Assembly (NCBI RefSeq): GCF_030450125.1
Contig: NZ_CP123923.1
Span: forward strand, 3,038,001 to 3,102,000
Direction of reading: 5' to 3'
Source: Streptomyces sp. WP-1
Lineage (GTDB): Bacteria; Actinomycetota; Actinomycetes; Streptomycetales; Streptomycetaceae
Length of the DNA stretch: 64,000 nt
Position 1 is the stretch's first letter, and every line of letters begins with the position of its first letter. This document shows positions 47,946-57,936 of the stretch, in pieces. The notes beneath the pieces are model-generated. The model had not been told where the DNA came from, did no database searches, and saw only the letters and a program-made list of their open reading frames with translations. Made by a program: the position numbers and the translations under genes.

Positions 47946-48353
47946 TCATCCCGGCACGGCCAGCTCGAACCAGACGGTCTTTCCGCTCGCGCCGGGCCGG
48001 GTGCCCCAGCGGCGCGAGGACCCCGCGAGCAGCTGGAGTCCGCGCCCGCTCTCGTCCTCGGGCCGGGCGGTCCGCTCGCGCGGCGGGTCGGGGAGCGGGT
48101 CGGAGACCTCCACCAGCAGGGAGTCGTCGGCGCCGACCGGCCGTACGAGCCGTACGCCGATGGGGCCGGTGGCGTAGCGCAGCGAGTTGGTGACCAGCTC
48201 GCTCACCAGCAGCGCGGCGAGGTCGGCGACACAGTCGAGGTCCCAGCCGTGCAACTGGCCGCGGACCGCGGTCCGGGCGCTGCGCACGGCGCCCGGTTCC
48301 GCGGGAAAGGTCCACTCGGCGCAGTCGCCATCGGTGTCGATCACGCCGATCAC
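47946..48353 (-). CDS. RsbW-like ATP-binding anti-sigma/regulatory protein
   Basis: 135 residues from GTG 48353; GTG 48344, with GGGAAG nine bases upstream, is an equally good start. Single HATPase_c_2 domain: LAALLVSELVTNSLRYATG (N-box) and DESGRGLQLLAGSSRRWG (G-box), then GKTVWFELAVPG. The last motif is nearly the same as GKTVWFELPLPG in the downstream phosphatase, so the two ATPase domains are related. Proteins of this type bind and phosphorylate anti-sigma antagonists or act as stand-alone regulators. It is divergent from nothing; the Nudix gene upstream runs on the same strand. Confidence 0.82.
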   Translation of the reverse strand: MIGVIDTDGDCAEWTFPAEPGAVRSARTAVRGQLHGWDLDCVADLAALLVSELVTNSLRYATGPIGVRLVRPVGADDSLLVEVSDPLPDPPRERTARPEDESGRGLQLLAGSSRRWGTRPGASGKTVWFELAVPG

Positions 48354-48505
48354 TTCCCAGGCCGCGAGCTGTCCGGTTTCGTGGGGTTAATGGGCCCATA
48401 CCCGATAAGTGATGGCCAGTACCGTCCGGACCGTCTGAGTGTGGGTCGAACGGCCTACTCGGGCCGGGAGACAGAACCGGGGGCGAGTCCCCACCCAGTG
48501 GGGCC

Positions 48506-48925
<420 letters not shown>

Positions 48926-48997
48926 GGAGCGGAGCCTACGGGAGGCTCCGGGGCGCACGGCGACACCGGCCGTCCGCCCCCCTGCGAGCGCGGCGGG

Positions 48998-49189
48998 TCA
49001 GTCCCGGCCGCCGTCCCCGTTCTGCCCGAGCCGCTCGACCATGTAGAGCCGCTTGGGCCCCGGGGCCTCGAAGCTGTCGGCGATCCGCTGCGCCTCGGCC
49101 TCGGTCGCGTACCGGCCGACGCGGTACCGATTGCCGTTGTCGTCCTGCCGTATGACGATCCAGGGCAGGGAAGCCGTGCCCTCACTCAT
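48998..49189 (-). CDS. Small SPOR-like protein
   Basis: 63 residues from ATG 49189 (MSEGTASLPWIVIRQDDNGN). The sequence YRVGRYATEAEAQRIADSF matches the core of SPOR domains, which bind denuded glycan strands at septa when exported. There is no signal peptide, so it is probably cytoplasmic and the resemblance is structural only. Such small SPOR-like proteins are widespread in Streptomyces. Function unknown. Confidence 0.7.
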   Translation of the reverse strand: MSEGTASLPWIVIRQDDNGNRYRVGRYATEAEAQRIADSFEAPGPKRLYMVERLGQNGDGGRD

Positions 49190-49569
49190 GGTCCGCTCCG
49201 CCCCCATCGCGCCCTTCACCCTTTCCGGCATCACGGGACCCCCATCCCGTCCCGGGCCCACGCCGGGCCCCGCCTAAGGAAACCGCAATACGCATATGCC
49301 CGAGCGTACGCCCAACCTTCACTCAGCGAATACGCCTTTTCACAAAGAGGTACGCAACCGGTCGGACCGACGGGGGCGCACAGGAACGAACGCGCCCCGC
49401 GCGAGGCCACCGCACACATTCCATCAGAACCGGCGCCCACCTGCGAGAAGATCGGCATCACGGCATCGCCCGCCCACCGCGGGCAACCCCGCCACCGGCG
49501 CATTCGTCTCCCCCGCGAGCCCGCGATGTGCGCTAGCTCACTCCGCGGCCCGCGAGCGGTGTACGGCCC
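49190..49569. other. Intergenic region upstream of the SPOR-like gene
   Basis: 380 bp without a supported gene, A/T-richer in its middle (49280-49350), where AATACGC occurs twice (near 49287 and 49330) and may mark a promoter or operator for the SPOR-like gene. The right part is the 3' flank of the GntR gene. No terminator hairpin was identified. Confidence 0.45.
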
Positions 49570-50322
49570 TCACCGCACCGGCAGGTGATACGCCACCCGG
49601 TACCGGTCCGCCGGAATGACGACGTCCGCGGTCTCCACCGGGCGCCCGGAGGCGTAGTAGGTGCGCTGCACGACCAGGACGACATGGCCGGGGACGCCCC
49701 CGAGGAGATGCAGTTCCTCGGCGAGGCCGGGGCGCGCGCCGACCTCCTCGGTGACGTTGTCCACGATCACGTCGATGGCGCGCATGCGCTCGACCACGCC
49801 CATCCCGCCGAGCGGCCCCTCCTCGGGCAGCATCACCGGGCTTCGGCCGGTGACGGCGAGGGGCTCCCAGGAGGTGGAGAGCATCATCGGCTCACCGGCC
49901 TCGCGGAACAGGTACTTGGTGCGCATGACCCGCTCGCCGATCTCGATCCCGAGCCGCTCGGCGATCGCGGCACCGGCCTCGGCCTGCCGGCTGCTGGACT
50001 CCCAGGTGCCGCGCACCGCGGCGTCGGCCTGCTCCTGCCGGAAGGGGGTGGCGCCGCCGCTGGGGCGGTAGCCGGAGCGGGACACCCGGCGCGGCACGGG
50101 CCGTTCGCGCACGTACGTCCCCGAGCCGGAGCGGCCCTCCACCAGGCCCTCGGCCATCAGGACCTTGCGGGCCTCCAGGGCGACGGTGTCCGAGACGCCG
50201 TACTCCTCGCGGATGCGGGCCTGCGAGGGGAGCCGGGTGTGGGGCGGCAGTGAACCGTCGACGATCTTCTTGCGGAGATCACCCGCGACACGCAGATACG
50301 CCGGCTGCTCACCGAAAGTCAC
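49570..50322 (-). CDS. GntR-family regulator, HutC subfamily (UTRA ligand domain)
   Basis: 250 residues from a GTG at 50322 (VTFGEQPAYLRVAGDLRKK), with GGGAG nine bases upstream. N-terminal winged helix (residues 8-75): LPSQARIREEYGVSDTVALEARKVLMAEGLVE and GSGTYV. C-terminal UTRA domain (about 100-245) with RTKYLFREAGEPMMLSTSW and VVQRTYYASGRPVE. Ligand unknown; HutC members often bind sugars or small metabolites. A perfect 17-bp palindrome 77 bp upstream of its start is a likely operator, so it probably autoregulates and may control the divergent serpin gene. Confidence 0.88.
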   Translation of the reverse strand: MTFGEQPAYLRVAGDLRKKIVDGSLPPHTRLPSQARIREEYGVSDTVALEARKVLMAEGLVEGRSGSGTYVRERPVPRRVSRSGYRPSGGATPFRQEQADAAVRGTWESSSRQAEAGAAIAERLGIEIGERVMRTKYLFREAGEPMMLSTSWEPLAVTGRSPVMLPEEGPLGGMGVVERMRAIDVIVDNVTEEVGARPGLAEELHLLGGVPGHVVLVVQRTYYASGRPVETADVVIPADRYRVAYHLPVR

Positions 50323-50398
50323 TGGCCGCTCCCATCAGGTTGTACAGACAGCAACAGCGTGGCAACCGTGGGTTGAGCGGCGCAAGCGAAGGCCAGAG

Positions 50399-50415
50399 AA
50401 TCACTCGAAGTGATT
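50399..50415. promoter_or_regulatory. 17-bp palindromic operator candidate
   Basis: AATCACTCGAAGTGATT is a perfect inverted repeat (7-bp arms, CGA centre) in the divergent region between the GntR gene and the serpin-family gene. Arm length and spacing suit a dimeric winged-helix regulator such as GntR/HutC. Confidence 0.6.
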
Positions 50416-50588
50416 ACACCTGACCGGGCAAGCCCCCACCCAGCACTTTCTCCCCCACCCGCGCCCCCCTTCACACCTGCCGGGCGCCCCGGACAACTCC
50501 GGCCGCCCGAACGGCAGTCCGGGAACACCGGTACCGTGCCTCTTACGACTTGTCGCAGGTAAGCGGGACACAGGGGGCGGAATTGAAG

Positions 50589-51815
50589 GTGGAGAACCGG
50601 GTCGACGGCGCCGTCGTACGCACGGTGAACGGACTCACCGCGCGCTGGGGCGCCACCGCGCGGGGCGGCACGGTGTTCTCCGCGGCCGGTGTCTGGCCCC
50701 TGCTGGCCCTCCTCGCGGACGGCGCGGCGGGCCCCGCCCGGCAGGAGCTGACCGAGGTACTGGGCGTGCCCGCGGAGCAAGCTGCCGCCACCGCACGGGA
50801 GTTGCTCGCGGCCCTGGACTCGGTGTCGGGCCTGGACGCGGCGCTCGGCCTGTGGACGCAACAGGAACTGCCGCTGCGCGAGGAGTGGCTGGCCAAGCTG
50901 CCGGCGGCCGCGCACGGCTCGTTCGGGGAGGATCTCGTCACCGCGCAGGAACGGCTGGACCGCTGGGCCGCCGAGCGCACCGGCGGCCTGGTCGAGCGGA
51001 TGCCGGTGGCGCTGAACCGGCAGACCCGGATGGTGCTGGCGGGCGCGCTCGCCCTGCACACCACCTGGCGCCAGCCCTTCACCGAGCAGCCGCTCACCCC
51101 GGCGGCGGGCCCCTGGCAGGGCCGCACCCTGCGCGGCCTGCACCGGCGGAGCGTGCGCCCGGACCGGGTCGGCGTGACCGGCACCCCGGACGGCTTCGTC
51201 ACCGCGCTGACGGTCCCCGGCGACAACGGCATCGACGTCCATCTCGTCCTCGGCGAGGAGCGCATGACGCCGGGTCAGGTCATCGCCGCGGGCGTGGCCG
51301 TGGTGGAACGCGCGCTCCCGCTCACACCGGGCGGCGCCCTGCCGTACGGCGAGGTCGGCCCCGGACTGCGGGTGGAACGCGAGCAGGCCGTCACGCCGGA
51401 ACCGACCTCCCTGGACGTACGGACGGTTGCCTACGAGGTCCGCGCGGACCACGATCTGCTCGCCCAGCCCGACCTCTTCGGCCTCCACACCGCGACCGAC
51501 CCCCGCTACGGCCACTTCCCCGGCATCAGCGCCCACCCCCTGGCCGTCTCGGAGGCCCGCCAGTCGGCGGTGACCCGCTTCGGCGCCCTGGGCTTCCGCG
51601 CGGCCACGGTGACGGCCATGGCCGCGGCACCCGGCGGCGCCCCGCCCCAGCACCGCTACGAGACCACCGTCGTCCACGCCACCTTCGACCGCCCCTTCGC
51701 CTTCCTCGCCGTCGACCGCGACTCCCGCCTGATCCTGACCTCCGGCTGGATGACCGACCCCTCCCCCTACCCGGCCCCGGGGTACGCGGGCAGCGCGGGC
51801 CGCCCGGGTGTGTGA
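50589..51815 (+). CDS. Serpin-family protein without signal peptide
   Basis: 408 residues from GTG 50589 (VENRVDGAVVRTVNGLTARW); TTG 50583 and TTG 50550 are in-frame alternatives. GGGGGCGG at 50573-50580 supports one of the two later starts. The whole length fits the serpin fold: GTVFSAAGVWPLLALLADGA (helix B), NRQTRMVLAGALALHTTWRQPF (strand 3A region), and the C-terminal signature FDRPFAFLAVDRDSRLILTSGW. The segment before the signature (AATVTAMAAAPGGAPPQ) is the reactive-loop position; Ala/Gly/Thr hinge residues suggest it could be inhibitory. No secretion signal is seen, so it would act inside the cell. Bacterial serpins are scarce. Confidence 0.78.
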   Translation: MENRVDGAVVRTVNGLTARWGATARGGTVFSAAGVWPLLALLADGAAGPARQELTEVLGVPAEQAAATARELLAALDSVSGLDAALGLWTQQELPLREEWLAKLPAAAHGSFGEDLVTAQERLDRWAAERTGGLVERMPVALNRQTRMVLAGALALHTTWRQPFTEQPLTPAAGPWQGRTLRGLHRRSVRPDRVGVTGTPDGFVTALTVPGDNGIDVHLVLGEERMTPGQVIAAGVAVVERALPLTPGGALPYGEVGPGLRVEREQAVTPEPTSLDVRTVAYEVRADHDLLAQPDLFGLHTATDPRYGHFPGISAHPLAVSEARQSAVTRFGALGFRAATVTAMAAAPGGAPPQHRYETTVVHATFDRPFAFLAVDRDSRLILTSGWMTDPSPYPAPGYAGSAGRPGV

Positions 51816-51842
51816 TGCCTACGCCCCCCCGCCCGACCACAC

Positions 51843-51882
51843 GCCGAAGGGGCCGGACTCCCCTGAGCCCGGCCCCTTCGGC
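51843..51882 (+). terminator. Hairpin terminator of the serpin gene
   Basis: A perfect 14-bp stem (51843-51856 with 51869-51882, 12-base loop) starts 27 bp after the stop at 51815. An imperfect relative of this sequence lies at about 52850-52879 behind ychF, as part of the duplication described for 51901-51947. Confidence 0.8.
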
Positions 51883-51900
51883 ACAGCACGTCCGCCACTC

Positions 51901-51947
51901 CAGCGACGCGGCGTCACTTCATCCGCTCAGACGTTGAAGCGGAACTC
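51901..51947. repeat. Direct repeat, copy 1: detached copy of the ychF 3' end
   Basis: 47 bp matching 52903-52949 at 46 positions, in the same orientation. It holds the last 19-21 bp of a ychF coding end, including the stop, plus 26-28 bp of flank. Homology stops sharply at 51947. Weaker similarity extends leftwards into the hairpin region. It flanks vapBC on the left. Confidence 0.9.
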
Positions 51948-51998
51948 GGCGCCGAGAACACTACCCAACGCCTGTGGTGACCTGTGGGCGTTCCCGGC

Positions 51999-52415
51999 TC
52001 AGTCGGCGGTACCCGGCTCCACAACCCACTCGGCTTGCAGCCCGCTCACCGAGGCAATCATGTCGAAGTCTCCGTCGTAGTGCAGGACCGTGGCCCGATG
52101 CCGCTCGGCGGTTGCCGCGATGAGGACGTCGGCCATCGACAGTGCCCGGTGAAAGCCGGCGTTCAGGGCCAAAGCCTGGATCTCTAGCGCCCGCTCGAAC
52201 TCTTCGTCATTGCAGGGCAGGTAGTCGAATCCACGGAGCAGGGTACGCAGTCGCAGCGCCTCAGGCTTTCCGCGCGCCGAGTACAGAACCTCGTACTCGG
52301 TCGGGGCGCACACCGCCAGGAGCCCATCGCGGTCCAGCACATCCAGCCGCGCCCGCACCGCTGGTCCACCCCGGCGGGCCAGCGCGGACTTGTCGATGAG
52401 GTAGCGCCCCTTCAC
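51999..52415 (-). CDS. vapC: VapC-type PIN-domain toxin
   Basis: 138 residues from ATG 52415 (MKGRYLIDKSALARR). PIN-domain RNase with acidic active site: Asp8, Glu42 (EYEVLYSAR), Asp96 (MADVLIAATA) and Asp114/116 (HYDGDFDMIA). It should cleave RNA when free of antitoxin. The start overlaps the antitoxin stop by four bases. The pair lies in a 955-bp segment between direct repeats copied from the ychF 3' end, suggesting acquisition as a cassette. Confidence 0.9.
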   Translation of the reverse strand: MKGRYLIDKSALARRGGPAVRARLDVLDRDGLLAVCAPTEYEVLYSARGKPEALRLRTLLRGFDYLPCNDEEFERALEIQALALNAGFHRALSMADVLIAATAERHRATVLHYDGDFDMIASVSGLQAEWVVEPGTAD

Positions 52416-52663
52416 GCCGCCGAGGCCCCGCCTTCGCGCTTCAGAGAGCCGTCCGGATTCCGCGGCCCCGTCTGCGAACGGATCTCCGCGAACACGTCCT
52501 CGAACTCGCCGTCATCCATGGCATCGAACAGCTCCCGGCGCAGCCGCAGTTTCACCCCCTCCTCCATGGCCGCCCGCACCGCGGCGGCCTTGGTCCTCAC
52601 GCCGTACACCCGCATCGCCTGCTCGACGATCTCCTCGTCCAGATCGATCACAGTCCTGGCCAT
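52412..52663 (-). CDS. vapB: VapB-type antitoxin
   Basis: 83 residues from ATG 52663 (MARTVIDLDEEIVEQAMRVY). The N-terminal ribbon-helix-helix-like part (TVIDLDEEIVEQAMRVYGVRTKA) should bind DNA and dimerise. The C-terminal half (DDGEFEDVFAEIRSQTG) should wrap the toxin. It precedes and overlaps vapC, the standard order. AACGATATC/AACGACATC repeats just upstream are candidate operator sites for autoregulation by the VapBC complex. Confidence 0.88.
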   Translation of the reverse strand: MARTVIDLDEEIVEQAMRVYGVRTKAAAVRAAMEEGVKLRLRRELFDAMDDGEFEDVFAEIRSQTGPRNPDGSLKREGGASAA

Positions 52664-52694
52664 CAGTCATCCCTCCACCACCCGACGACCCAAT

Positions 52695-52726
52695 AACGAT
52701 ATCAATTGAGCTTCGTAAACGACATC
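52695..52726 (-). promoter_or_regulatory. Putative VapBC operator/promoter patch
   Basis: Two related 9-bp words, AACGATATC (52695-52703) and AACGACATC (52718-52726), 23 bp apart in an A/T-rich stretch 32 bp upstream of vapB. It is the most A/T-rich sequence in the neighbourhood and a likely promoter with toxin-antitoxin binding sites. Confidence 0.45.
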
Positions 52727-52902
52727 GATACCCGGAGATACGTCGAGGACGCTTCCGCTGCGGGCGGTGAAGCGGTCCGGTCGAGCGGGATTCGTCCTGC
52801 TGTGCTGATCACTTTGCTCCCGCCGGTCGCTCTGGGTGCGTAAAACCCAAGGGGCCCGACTCCACAGAGCCGAGCCCCTCCTGAACTGCATGTTTGCCAG
52901 AT

Positions 52903-52928
52903 CAGCGACGTGGCGTCACTTCATCCGC

Positions 52929-52949
<21 letters not shown>
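52903..52949. repeat. Direct repeat, copy 2: authentic ychF 3' end
   Basis: The 47-bp partner of 51901-51947, spanning the last 21 bp of ychF (stop at 52929-52931) and 26 bp downstream. The one mismatch is C/T at the ninth base. An imperfect stem at 52850-52879 nearby may terminate ychF. Confidence 0.9.
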
Positions 52950-54017
<1,068 letters not shown>

Positions 54018-54205
54018 GTTGCGACTTCCCGTGGATGAGAGGGCCAGGAGCTGGGGCTGCCAGGCCCTCGGAGGACACTGGCCGATCCACCAGTCTACGG
54101 CGTTCCGCGCGCCCTCTTCCCGGGAGCGCCGCCCACCCGGCCAAGGTCCGCCCATCGGCGTGTCTGGGAGCCGATCGGGCACATAAACAGACCTAAGTTG
54201 GTCCA

Positions 54206-54736
54206 ATGGAGCAGCACAGAACGCGACCCCCGAACGACGGACGGCGCCGCGGCAACCCGCCGCACGCCCATCTGCCGCCGCAGGCCCGGCGCCGCACGCC
54301 CGGCCCGGAGGCGGGGCGCGGCGCGGGGCAGTCACGGCCGGTGCCGGGCGCGGGGCTGCCGGGACCCCGGCTCACCGGGCTCGGCGGCGGCCTGTTCTGC
54401 GTCGCCGCGATGTTCCTCCTGGGCTGCCTCGACCAGCTGCTCCTCGGCGGCTCGCTGCCGGTGTACGGCCTGCTGTTCCTGCCCGTGTGCGTGCTGACCG
54501 CGCTGTGGGTGCGCCCCGGGGACGTGCTGACCGCGCCGGTCGCCGTGCCCATCGCCTTCGCGGCCGGGCTGCTCGTGGTCGCCGACGGGCGCGAGGGGAT
54601 GCTCGGCCGGCTGATGGGCCTGGCGACCGGGCTGGCCACCCAGGCCGGCTGGCTGTACGGGGGGACGCTCGCCGCGGGGGTGATCGTGCTCGTACGACGG
54701 GTGCGGTGGGTGCGGTCGCGGCGGCGCCCGCACTGA
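54206..54736 (+). CDS. Membrane protein, DUF6542-like
   Basis: 176 residues from ATG 54206. A basic Pro/Arg-rich cytoplasmic N-terminus of about 55 residues (RRRGNPPHAHLPPQARRRTP) is followed by four or five hydrophobic segments (LTGLGGGLFCVAAMFLLGCL, LLFLPVCVLTALWV, VAVPIAFAAGLLVV, YGGTLAAGVIVLV). This layout matches DUF6542. Function unknown. It is divergent from ychF and convergent with ppgK. Confidence 0.75.
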   Translation: MEQHRTRPPNDGRRRGNPPHAHLPPQARRRTPGPEAGRGAGQSRPVPGAGLPGPRLTGLGGGLFCVAAMFLLGCLDQLLLGGSLPVYGLLFLPVCVLTALWVRPGDVLTAPVAVPIAFAAGLLVVADGREGMLGRLMGLATGLATQAGWLYGGTLAAGVIVLVRRVRWVRSRRRPH

Positions 54737-54760
54737 CCGGGCCCCCTCCGGCCGCCCCCC

Positions 54761-54852
54761 TACGACTGCCGCGCGGCCCCTCCGACCGCAACCTCCTACG
54801 TCCGCCGCGCCGCCCCTCCGGCCGCCGTCCCTACGACTGCTGCGCCGCCCGC
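54761..54852. repeat. Degenerate repeats of the ppgK 3' end
   Basis: TACGACTGCCGCGCGGCCCC at 54761, a close variant at 54797 and the authentic ppgK end at 54832 share a TACG(A/T)C-GC(C/T)GCGC(C/G)GCCC pattern with linking CTCCG-GCCGCC words. Three imperfect 35-bp units lie between the DUF6542 gene and ppgK. Confidence 0.6.
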
Positions 54853-55577
54853 ATCGCCGCGCCCACGATCCCCGCGTTGTTCTGGAGCTGCGCGGGGACG
54901 ATGTCGGCCGTGATGCCCTCGATGTGGGGGAGGAACTTGTCGGCCTTGCGGCTGACCCCGCCGCCGATGATGAACAGCTCGGGCGAGAACAGCATCTCCA
55001 CGTGTGCCAGGTACTTCTGGACGCGGCGCGCCCACTGCTCCCAGCTCAGGTCGTGGTCCTCCTTGGCCTTGCTGGACGCCTTGTGCTCGGCGTCGTGGCC
55101 GTTCAGCTCCAGGTGGCCCAGTTCGGTGTTGGGGACCAGGACGCCGTCCACGAAGAGGGCGCTGCCGATGCCGGTGCCGAAGGTGAGCAGGATGACCGTG
55201 CCCCGGCGGTCCCGGCCCGCGCCGAACTGCATCTCGGCGACGCCCGCCGCGTCCGCGTCGTTGACCACCGTCACCGGCAGGCCGCCCAGTCTGCCGCCGA
55301 ACAGGGCGCGCGCGTCGGTATCGACCCAGCTCTTGTCGACATTGGCCGCCGTACGGACCATCGCCCCGCCGGTGACCACGCCGGGGAAGGTCAGGCCGAC
55401 CGGGCCGGTCCAGCCGAAGTGGTCGATCACCTGCTTCACCCCGTCGGCCACGCCGTCGGGCGTCGCCGGGTGGGGGGTGAGCACCTTGCAGCGCTCCTGG
55501 GCGAGGTCGCCCCTGTCGAGGTCCACAGGGGCGCCCTTGATCCCGGATCCGCCGATGTCCACGCCGAAGATCTGCAT
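54831..55577 (-). CDS. ppgK: Polyphosphate glucokinase
   Basis: 248 residues from ATG 55577 (MQIFGVDIGGSGIKGAPVD). ROK-type kinase that phosphorylates glucose using polyphosphate or ATP. Phosphate-1 motif GVDIGGSGIKG, VVNDADAAG (catalytic Asp), LLTFGTGIGSALFVDG (phosphate-2), and the polyphosphate-glucokinase hallmark ELGHLELNGHDAE replacing the ROK zinc motif. Length is as in Mycobacterium PPGK. It supplies glucose 6-phosphate in the cytoplasm. Downstream, degenerate copies of its own 3' end are seen. Confidence 0.94.
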   Translation of the reverse strand: MQIFGVDIGGSGIKGAPVDLDRGDLAQERCKVLTPHPATPDGVADGVKQVIDHFGWTGPVGLTFPGVVTGGAMVRTAANVDKSWVDTDARALFGGRLGGLPVTVVNDADAAGVAEMQFGAGRDRRGTVILLTFGTGIGSALFVDGVLVPNTELGHLELNGHDAEHKASSKAKEDHDLSWEQWARRVQKYLAHVEMLFSPELFIIGGGVSRKADKFLPHIEGITADIVPAQLQNNAGIVGAAMRAAQQS

Positions 55578-55627
55578 GGCCCCACGTTACGACGGGCCAC
55601 TGACAGTCACGCCCGAAAGGGCCGCGA

Positions 55628-56635
55628 TCACTCCTCTGAAGCGCCCGATCCGCCGCGCTCGGCCATCAGGTTCGCCGCCTCTTCGCGCAGGTCGCGGCGG
55701 AGCTCCTTGGGCAGCGAGAAGGTGATGGACTCCTCGGCGGTCTTGACGATCTCCACGTCCGCGTAGCCGCGCTCGGCGAGCCACTCCAGGACCTGTTCGA
55801 CCAGCACGTCCGGGACGGAGGCGCCGGAGGTGACGCCGACGGTGGACACGCCCTCCAGCCAGGCCTCGTCGATCTCGTCGGCGAAGTCCACCAGGTACGC
55901 CTCGCGGGCACCGGCGAGCTTGGCGACCTCGACCAGGCGCTTGGAGTTGGAGGAGTTGCGGGAGCCGACGACGATGACCAGGTCGGAGTCGGCGCCCATC
56001 TGCTTCACGGCGATCTGGCGGTTCTGCGTGGCGTAGCAGATGTCGTCGCTGGGCGGGGAGACCAGGCCCGGGAACTTGGTCTTCAGGGCGTCGACGGTCT
56101 CCATGGTCTCGTCCACGGAGAGGGTGGTCTGCGACAGCCAGACGACCTTCGACGGGTCGCGGACCTCGACCTTGGCGACGTCCTCGGGGCCGTCGACCAG
56201 CTGGATGTGCTCGGGGGCCTCGCCGGAGGTGCCGATGACCTCCTCGTGGCCCTCGTGGCCGATCAGCAGGATGTCGTAGTCCTCGTTCGCGTACCGGACG
56301 GCTTCCTTGTGGACCTTGGTGACCAGGGGGCAGGTCGCGTCGATGGTGGCGAGCCGGCCGCGCGCGGCCTCCTCGTGGACGACGGGGGCCACGCCGTGCG
56401 CCGAGAACATGACGATGTTGCCCTCGGGCACCTCCTCCGTGCGCTCGACGAAGACGGCGCCCTTCTTCTCCAGGGTCTGCACGACGTACTTGTTGTGGAC
56501 GATCTCGTGCCGGACGTAGATCGGGGCGCCGTACTGCTCCAGGGCCTTCTCGACGGCGATCACGGCGCGGTCCACACCGGCGCAGTAGCCTCGGGGGGCG
56601 GCGAGCAGGACACGGCGGCGCGGCGAAGCGGTCAT
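55628..56635 (-). CDS. ispH: 4-hydroxy-3-methylbut-2-enyl diphosphate reductase
   Basis: 335 residues from ATG 56635 ([20 protein letters not shown]). Last enzyme of the MEP pathway, making IPP and DMAPP. The three 4Fe-4S cysteines are Cys18 in PRGYCAGV, one in DATCPLVTK and one in [11 protein letters not shown]. Catalytic region [11 protein letters not shown] and HEGHEE are present, as is GSRNSSNS near the substrate phosphate. A longer upstream frame lacks family sequence. It is divergent from xseA with a 92-bp gap. Confidence 0.96.
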   Translation of the reverse strand: MTASPRRRVLLAAPRGYCAGVDRAVIAVEKALEQYGAPIYVRHEIVHNKYVVQTLEKKGAVFVERTEEVPEGNIVMFSAHGVAPVVHEEAARGRLATIDATCPLVTKVHKEAVRYANEDYDILLIGHEGHEEVIGTSGEAPEHIQLVDGPEDVAKVEVRDPSKVVWLSQTTLSVDETMETVDALKTKFPGLVSPPSDDICYATQNRQIAVKQMGADSDLVIVVGSRNSSNSKRLVEVAKLAGAREAYLVDFADEIDEAWLEGVSTVGVTSGASVPDVLVEQVLEWLAERGYADVEIVKTAEESITFSLPKELRRDLREEAANLMAERGGSGASEE

Positions 56636-56727
56636 GGGTCCATCGTAGGGGGCGTACGACGGCGCCGGGATCAGCCGCCCGCGCCCGGCCGGACCGCTCT
56701 GTCGGTGGCGGCCATTACGCTCGGCGC

Positions 56728-57936
56728 ATGGCTTTGAAGACGACCCCTGAGGCACCCCTGCCGGTCGGTGAGGTCTCCCGGCTGATCGGGGGTTGGATCG
56801 ACCGGCTGGGCGCGGTGTGGGTCGAGGGGCAGATCACCCAGCTGTCGCGGCGGCCGGGCGCCGGCGTCGTGTTCCTGACGCTGCGCGACCCGTCGCACGA
56901 CATCTCGGTCGGTGTGACCTGCTTCCGGCAGGTGTTCGACGAGGTGGCGGACGTCGTCGGCGAGGGCGCCCGCGTCCTCGTGCTGGCCAAGCCGGAGTGG
57001 TACGCGCCAAGAGGCCAGCTCTCCCTGCGCGCGGCCGAGATAAGGCCGGTCGGGGTCGGTGAGCTGCTGGCCCGCCTGGAGCGGCTGAAGAAGTCGCTCG
57101 CGGCGGAGGGGCTGTTCGGGGCGGAGCGCAAGAAGCCGCTGCCGTTCCTGCCGCAGCTGATCGGCCTGGTCTGCGGCCGTGCCTCCGCGGCGGAGCGTGA
57201 TGTGCTGGAGAACGCCCGGCATCGCTGGCCCGCCGTGCGCTTCGAGGTGCGCAACGTCCCCGTGCAGGGGGTGCACGCCGTCCCGCAGGTCGTGCGGGCG
57301 GTGGAGGAGCTGGACGCGATCGAGGACGTGGACGTCATCATCGTGGCCCGCGGCGGCGGCAGCGTGGAGGATCTGCTGCCGTTCTCCGACGAGCAGCTGG
57401 TGCGGACGGTGGCGGGGTGCCGTACGCCGGTCGTGTCCGCGATCGGGCACGAGCCGGACAGTCCGCTGCTCGACCTGGTCGCCGATCTGCGCGCCTCCAC
57501 CCCGACCGACGCGGCCAAGAAGGTCGTACCGGACGTGGGCGAGGAGCTGGAGCGGGTGCGGATGCTCCAGGGCCGGGCCCGGCGCTGCGCGCACGCGCTG
57601 ATCGAGCGCGAGGAGCGGGGGCTGGCGCACGCGCTGGCCCGGCCCGTGCTGGAGGATCCGCACCGGATGCTCGACGAGCGCGCGGACCACGTGGCCTCCC
57701 TGCTCGGGCGGAGCCGGCGCACCGTCGGCCATCTGCTGGACCGCGCGGACTCGGAGCTGGCGCACACGCACGCGCGCGTGGTGGCCCTCTCCCCCGCGGC
57801 CACGCTGAAACGCGGCTATGCGGTGCTGCAGCGCTCCGACGGGCACGTGGTGCGCGATCCGGGCGAGGTGAGTGAGGGCGAGGCGCTGCGAGCGCGCGTC
57901 GCCGACGGCGAATTCACGGTGAAGGTGGGCGAATGA
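56728..57936 (+). CDS. xseA: Exodeoxyribonuclease VII large subunit
   Basis: 402 residues from ATG 56728. N-terminal OB-fold DNA-binding domain (residues 12-110: [22 protein letters not shown]), then the nuclease domain with [16 protein letters not shown] and [21 protein letters not shown], and a coiled-coil C-terminal arm that holds XseB. It ends with LKRGYAVLQ, the conserved family end segment. With XseB it degrades single-stranded DNA to oligonucleotides in repair. Its stop overlaps the xseB start by four bases. Confidence 0.95.
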   Translation: MALKTTPEAPLPVGEVSRLIGGWIDRLGAVWVEGQITQLSRRPGAGVVFLTLRDPSHDISVGVTCFRQVFDEVADVVGEGARVLVLAKPEWYAPRGQLSLRAAEIRPVGVGELLARLERLKKSLAAEGLFGAERKKPLPFLPQLIGLVCGRASAAERDVLENARHRWPAVRFEVRNVPVQGVHAVPQVVRAVEELDAIEDVDVIIVARGGGSVEDLLPFSDEQLVRTVAGCRTPVVSAIGHEPDSPLLDLVADLRASTPTDAAKKVVPDVGEELERVRMLQGRARRCAHALIEREERGLAHALARPVLEDPHRMLDERADHVASLLGRSRRTVGHLLDRADSELAHTHARVVALSPAATLKRGYAVLQRSDGHVVRDPGEVSEGEALRARVADGEFTVKVGE

